A stretch of 10,131 bases of DNA, from the NCBI GenBank assembly GCA_036443455.1, contig JAZFYI010000063.1:1-10131 (forward strand). Reading direction: 5' to 3'. The position numbers and the translations under genes were made by a program. The DNA comes from MnTg04 sp036443455 (lineage in GTDB: Bacteria; Pseudomonadota; Gammaproteobacteria; Steroidobacterales; MnTg04). A model generated the notes under the pieces. That model saw only the letters and a list, made by a program, of their open reading frames with translations. It ran no database searches and was not told the origin of the DNA. Positions 7,801 through 10,131 of this stretch are shown one piece after another; position 1 is the first letter of the stretch, and the number at the start of each line of letters is the position of its first letter.

Positions 7801-8277
7801 CCGATGCAAGGTTCTTTTGCGATCAACGAGCTCACCGACCTCGTGGAAGAGGCGGTCTACCAGGAATTCGAGCGTATTTCGGAGCGTGGCGGCGTATTGG
7901 GCGCCATGGAAAGCATGTACCAGCGCGGGAAAATACAGGACGAAAGCTTGTACTATGAGTCCATGAAGCACGATGGCAGTCTGCCGTTGATCGGTGTGAA
8001 TACTTTTCTCGGGGCTGACAAAGAGCCGCGGGAGCAAACGACGGATCAGCTGATTAGATCCACCGAGGAAGAAAAACAGGCGCAGGTGAAAAATACCGCC
8101 GAGTTTCTCGAGCGGAATGCACACTTGCTTGACGCGGCTCTCGACCAGTTGCAAGACGCCGCGGCGAGTGGCGGGAACGTGTTTGCCAGCCTGATGGAAA
8201 CGGTGAAAATCAGTTCTCTGGGCCGGATCAGCCACGCACTTTACCAGGTCGGTGGCCAGTATCGGCGAAGCATGTAA
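4834..8277 (+). CDS. icmF: fused isobutyryl-CoA mutase (IcmF), B12-dependent
   Basis: Complete 1147-residue cytosolic enzyme that interconverts isobutyryl-CoA and n-butyryl-CoA by a radical mechanism using adenosylcobalamin. Domains in order: cobalamin-binding domain (about 20-150; DGHDAA at 30-35, SSYQGG, VVGGGG); MeaI-type G-protein chaperone (about 200-415) with P-loop GTGGSGKS at 209-216, VVETAGIGQSD at 300-310 and base-recognition NKFE at 349-352; a linker; and a mutase barrel (about 570 to the end). F609 (RMFAG) and Q795 (QAQNTCIF) stand where methylmalonyl-CoA mutase has its Tyr and Arg; this Phe/Gln pair marks isobutyryl-CoA specificity. H833 in SGYHIAEAG is the expected catalytic histidine. 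Characterised IcmFs are near 1090 residues, so this one is slightly long. The ribosome site is weak (AAAGG, 13 bases upstream), but the start fits the family N-terminus. It is divergent from the leucine operon, suggesting valine/leucine acyl-CoA handling; slow isovaleryl-CoA to pivalyl-CoA conversion is known for the family. Confidence 0.95.
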   Translation: MSTVADQIHDTSPARGRAPLRFVTAASLFDGHDAAINIIRRLLMSHGAEVIHLGHNRSVADIVDAAIQEDVDGVAISSYQGGHMEYFRYMVDMLREKNAEHVRIVVGGGGTITPREIRELEAYGVEKVYSPQDGMKMGLDGMIDDVFRRVGKWQAEDFQPGALSPDDHQAVARTISLLEKAVDDPQRLDALRRTWKESANNAPVVGITGTGGSGKSSLTDELLNRFLRHFPDARIAVLAIDPTRRRTGGALLGDRIRMNSLSGGQVFMRSIATRRQHLATSLVLADSIQVLRYAGFDLIVVETAGIGQSDTEIVDLVDLSTYVMTSDYGAASQLEKIDMLDYADLVVLNKFEKRGSEDALRDIRKQWKRNRLAFKTADEDIPVYPTIASQFNDPGVNRLFGALCKRLAALDSSKQGQWLCKDPGPTGDLRKQAIVPPERSRYLAEIAAGGRATHEEISWRAAAADQAQACYRALQVLQDKALPVELDAFGESVLAEKDRRSIGELRRAYNAALDKVGADGLRLLREWPARRKALRQETYSYQVRGKEVSGRNFSKSLSHIQIPKIAAPDFRGWGDTLRFLMEENLPGFYPYAAGVYPYRRTQEDPTRMFAGEGTPERTNRRFHYLALGHEATRLSTAFDSATLYGEDPDLRPDIYGRVGNSGVSIATLDDMKKLYSGIDLLAPATSVSMTINGPAPMLLAMFMNTAIDQNVERYLREHGLFDEAQKKIDALYADRQRPVYAGELPRGHDGFGLGLLGVSGDQLVDAGTYEKLRAEALQNARGTVQADILKEDQAQNTCIFSTEFAVRMMGDVQAYFIDNRVRNFYSVSISGYHIAEAGANPISQLAFTLANGFTLVEYYLSRGMNIDEFAPNLSFFFSNGMDPEYAVIGRVARRIWARAMRGIYGAGPRSQMLKYHIQTSGRSLHAQEIQFNDIRTTLQALYALFDNCNSLHTNAYDEAITTPTEESVRRAMAIQLIINKELGLNKNENPMQGSFAINELTDLVEEAVYQEFERISERGGVLGAMESMYQRGKIQDESLYYESMKHDGSLPLIGVNTFLGADKEPREQTTDQLIRSTEEEKQAQVKNTAEFLERNAHLLDAALDQLQDAAASGGNVFASLMETVKISSLGRISHALYQVGGQYRRSM

Positions 8278-8308
8278 GCAATTATCAGGGAAGACGCTGC
8301 TTTTTTTT
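8276..8308 (+). terminator. possible weak intrinsic terminator after icmF
   Basis: Arms AAGCA (8276-8280) and TGCTT (8298-8302) are followed by a run of eight T (8301-8308). The T-run is convincing and lies just past the icmF stop, but the stem is short and AT-rich and the loop is about 17 bases. Termination here is likely from position, but the hairpin is weak. Confidence 0.35.
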
Positions 8309-8390
8309 CGGGGGTGTTTCTGATAGATTCAGCCGCTGCGGAGCGAAGTCAAAATCGCCTTTTCAAGCCAGAAAAACAGAAGGTAACCAC

Positions 8391-9185
8391 ATGTTGAAAG
8401 CTATGATCGCGCACCAACGGGTCCGCGGAATCCGGGTATTGCCCGCCATGCTTGTGCTGGTCGCAGGTTCGCTGGGTGCGCAGGAAGCCACATTGAGCCG
8501 GGCCCTGGATGTGCAGCGCCAGTCGGACAAGTCCTCTGTCCGGACCCAGACCCGTATCGGGCAACTGGACGATCAGACCACCGGACTCCGGGGTGACTAC
8601 AGGTTGACGATCCAGGAGCTGGATCGTATCCAGATTTACAACGGGCATATGCGGACCCTGGTCAAGAGTCAGCAGGCCGAAATCGACCGGATTACCACCG
8701 AGCTGGAAAACATCGTCGTGGTCGAGCAGGGGATCATACCGCTGATGGGCAGCATGATCGAAACGCTGGACCAGTTTATCGATCTGGACATGCCGTTTAA
8801 CCTGGAGGAGCGTCAGGATCGAATCGACATGCTGCGTACCAACATGGATAGCTCGGAACTGACGATATCCGAGAAATTCCGCCAGATCATGAATGCTTAC
8901 CAGGTTGAAACCTCGTTTGGCAAGGACACGGAATTTACCGTCGACAGCCTGGAAATCAATGGCGAGATCCGTGAGGTCAATTTCCTCCGGGTCGGCAGGA
9001 TCCTGCTCGCCTACCAGACGCCGGATCGGCAGGATACCGGTTTCTGGAACAAGAATACCCGCCAGTGGGAAACGCTGGGCGATGAGTATCGCAAGCCCAT
9101 TTCCGAGGGTCTGCGGATTGCCAAGAAGCAAGCCGCGCCTGATCTGCTGAAGTTGCCCGTGCCGGCGCCGGAGAATGCACAATGA
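8391..9185 (+). CDS. DUF3450 family periplasmic coiled-coil protein of a TonB cluster
   Basis: Complete 264-residue protein of the DUF3450 family. A Sec signal peptide is visible: basic start, hydrophobic LPAMLVLVAGSL, likely cleavage after GAQ or GA near residue 30. Residues about 35-110 are rich in charged residues and Gln with heptad character, consistent with a coiled coil. The C-terminal part has the family signature: FLRVGRILLAYQTPD, FWNKNTRQWETL, and RKPISEGLRIAKKQAAPDLL ending in a proline-rich tail. No enzymatic motif is seen and the molecular function is not established. The family regularly precedes a TtpC-like gene, ExbB, ExbD and TonB, so it probably acts in the periplasm with that energy-transducing complex. 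AAGGT at 8380-8384, six bases before ATG, supports this start over the ATG at 8403. Its stop overlaps the next start (ATGA), showing translational coupling. Confidence 0.88.
   Translation: MLKAMIAHQRVRGIRVLPAMLVLVAGSLGAQEATLSRALDVQRQSDKSSVRTQTRIGQLDDQTTGLRGDYRLTIQELDRIQIYNGHMRTLVKSQQAEIDRITTELENIVVVEQGIIPLMGSMIETLDQFIDLDMPFNLEERQDRIDMLRTNMDSSELTISEKFRQIMNAYQVETSFGKDTEFTVDSLEINGEIREVNFLRVGRILLAYQTPDRQDTGFWNKNTRQWETLGDEYRKPISEGLRIAKKQAAPDLLKLPVPAPENAQ
9170..9174 (+). promoter_or_regulatory. ribosome binding site of the ttpC-like gene
   Basis: GGAGA inside the end of the DUF3450 gene, seven bases before the ATG at 9182-9184. It supports the choice of the start that overlaps the preceding stop. 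Confidence 0.55.
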
Positions 9186-10131
9186 CAAGCATAAAAATAT
9201 TATCGGTTTTCCTGGTTTCAGGATTGTTGGCGGGCGCATCGGCGCTGGCCCAGGAAACGGCGCCATCGGCGGCTGAAGTCAAAGCAAAGGCGATGGCCGA
9301 GGCAGCGGCTGCGACGATGGATGAACTGCTGCGGAACTCGCGACAGGAAGCCCGCAAGGTGAGCCGGGCGAACCAGGAACGCCTGCGCCGGTTTGAAACG
9401 GAACGCAACAACCAGCGCGCCCTGTTGCGCCAGGCGAGGGCCGATCGGGACGCCGCCCAGCGTCAGGCGGACCGGCTCAAGGCCCTGTTTGACAACAACG
9501 AACGCAAGCTCGAGGAATTGCAGGACACATTCCGTATTCAAAGCGGCAACATGGGCGAGATGTTTGGCGTAGTCCGCCAGGTCGCCGGCGATGTCAGGGG
9601 TACGATCGATGCGTCGATGGTATCCGTGCAATATCCGGATCGCGGTGCGCTCGCCGACCGTCTCGCGCAAATCAAGGGTCTGCCATCGATCGAGGATTTG
9701 AATAACCTGCGGGTCCTGATGCTCAATGAAATGGTCGAATCGGCCAAAGTCGTTCGTTTTCCGACCCAGATCGTCAATGCAGACGGGACCTTTGCCAATG
9801 CAGACGTCGTCAGGGTCGGCGTGTTCAACCTGATTACCGGCGACGAGTTTCTGACTTATGAGCCGGGCACCAAGAGCGTCAAGGTACTGCCGCGGCAGCC
9901 GCAAGGCCGCTACCGTAACATGGCGGGTGACTTGTTCGATGCCACCTCGGGTACCGTTGCGATGGCGGTCGACCCCAGCTTTGGCTCGCTGCTGAAGCTG
10001 CTGATCAATGCGCCGACTTTCCGCGAACGCATCGACCAGGGCGGCACGGTCGGCTATGTCATCATCGTCCTTGGCATATTCGGTTTCCTGGTTTCCATCG
10101 AGCGCTGGCTGTTCCTTTCCGGGGCGAGCAC
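9182..10131 (+). CDS. TtpC-like MotA/TolQ/ExbB proton-channel family protein, 5' part cut by window edge
   Basis: The first 316 residues of a protein that continues past the right edge. An N-terminal signal peptide (residues 1-23, ending ASALA before QE) is followed by a long Arg/Glu/Gln-rich coiled coil (about 32-120), a periplasmic globular part (about 125-260, including SVQYPDRGALADRL and VRVGVFNLITGDEFLTYEPG), then VDPSFGSLLKLL and RIDQGGTVGYVIIVLGIFGF leading into the first transmembrane segment (about 288-312). This layout, a periplasmic coiled-coil domain fused to an ExbB-like membrane part, is that of TtpC, the extra component of TonB2-type systems in Vibrio. It would help convert proton motive force into TonB-dependent outer-membrane uptake. 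The proton-channel core lies outside the window. The ATGA overlap with the DUF3450 gene indicates one operon; ExbB, ExbD and TonB genes are expected to the right. Confidence 0.87.
   Translation, partial: MTSIKILSVFLVSGLLAGASALAQETAPSAAEVKAKAMAEAAAATMDELLRNSRQEARKVSRANQERLRRFETERNNQRALLRQARADRDAAQRQADRLKALFDNNERKLEELQDTFRIQSGNMGEMFGVVRQVAGDVRGTIDASMVSVQYPDRGALADRLAQIKGLPSIEDLNNLRVLMLNEMVESAKVVRFPTQIVNADGTFANADVVRVGVFNLITGDEFLTYEPGTKSVKVLPRQPQGRYRNMAGDLFDATSGTVAMAVDPSFGSLLKLLINAPTFRERIDQGGTVGYVIIVLGIFGFLVSIERWLFLSGAS

Noticed and set aside
6781..8235. 484-codon minus-strand open frame opposite the mutase domain of icmF
   Set aside because: Mirror of a well-identified coding region; its composition is typical of antisense frames and no domain or ribosome site was recognised.
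8349..9266. 305-codon minus-strand open frame opposite the DUF3450 gene
   Set aside because: The plus-strand frame has a signal peptide, the family signature and a ribosome site; the minus frame has none of these.

Overview
The window reads as chromosomal DNA of a moderately GC-rich gammaproteobacterium. The evidence is the gene content: a liu-type leucine degradation operon, a fused B12-dependent acyl-CoA mutase, and a DUF3450 gene joined to a TtpC-like gene of a TonB energising cluster, an arrangement typical of Vibrio/Shewanella-like and many marine gammaproteobacteria. Genus cannot be read from the sequence. I saw no tRNA, rRNA, CRISPR array, insertion sequence or phage gene.

Layout. (1) Positions 1-4531, minus strand: a co-directional operon read from right to left: leucine dehydrogenase, isovaleryl-CoA dehydrogenase, an acetyl-CoA C-acetyltransferase (thiolase), and the carboxyltransferase subunit of methylcrotonyl-CoA carboxylase, which runs off the left edge. 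(2) Positions 4532-4833: a divergent control region with a consensus -10 box for the leucine operon, a candidate -10 box for the mutase gene, and two inverted repeats that could be operators or a leader hairpin. (3) Positions 4834-8277, plus strand: icmF, a complete 1147-residue fusion of a cobalamin-binding domain, a MeaI-type G-protein chaperone and an acyl-CoA mutase domain. (4) Positions 8391-10131, plus strand: a DUF3450 periplasmic coiled-coil protein overlapping by ATGA a TtpC-like protein (periplasmic coiled coil followed by the start of an ExbB/TolQ-like membrane part), cut by the right edge.

How the genes fit together. Leucine dehydrogenase deaminates leucine (and in this family valine and isoleucine). 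After oxidative decarboxylation, encoded elsewhere, isovaleryl-CoA dehydrogenase and methylcrotonyl-CoA carboxylase take the leucine skeleton towards HMG-CoA, acetoacetate and acetyl-CoA. IcmF interconverts isobutyryl-CoA and n-butyryl-CoA, so valine-derived isobutyryl-CoA could be moved into the butyryl-CoA / acetoacetyl-CoA route, whose last step the thiolase performs. The divergent placement suggests, but does not prove, joint control of branched-chain acyl-CoA metabolism. The TonB-related genes downstream look like a separate transcription unit for energised outer-membrane uptake.

No clearly new system is present. The points most worth checking are the coupling of icmF to the leucine operon, the structured divergent promoter region, and the NKxE variant of the guanine-recognition motif in the mutase's G domain.
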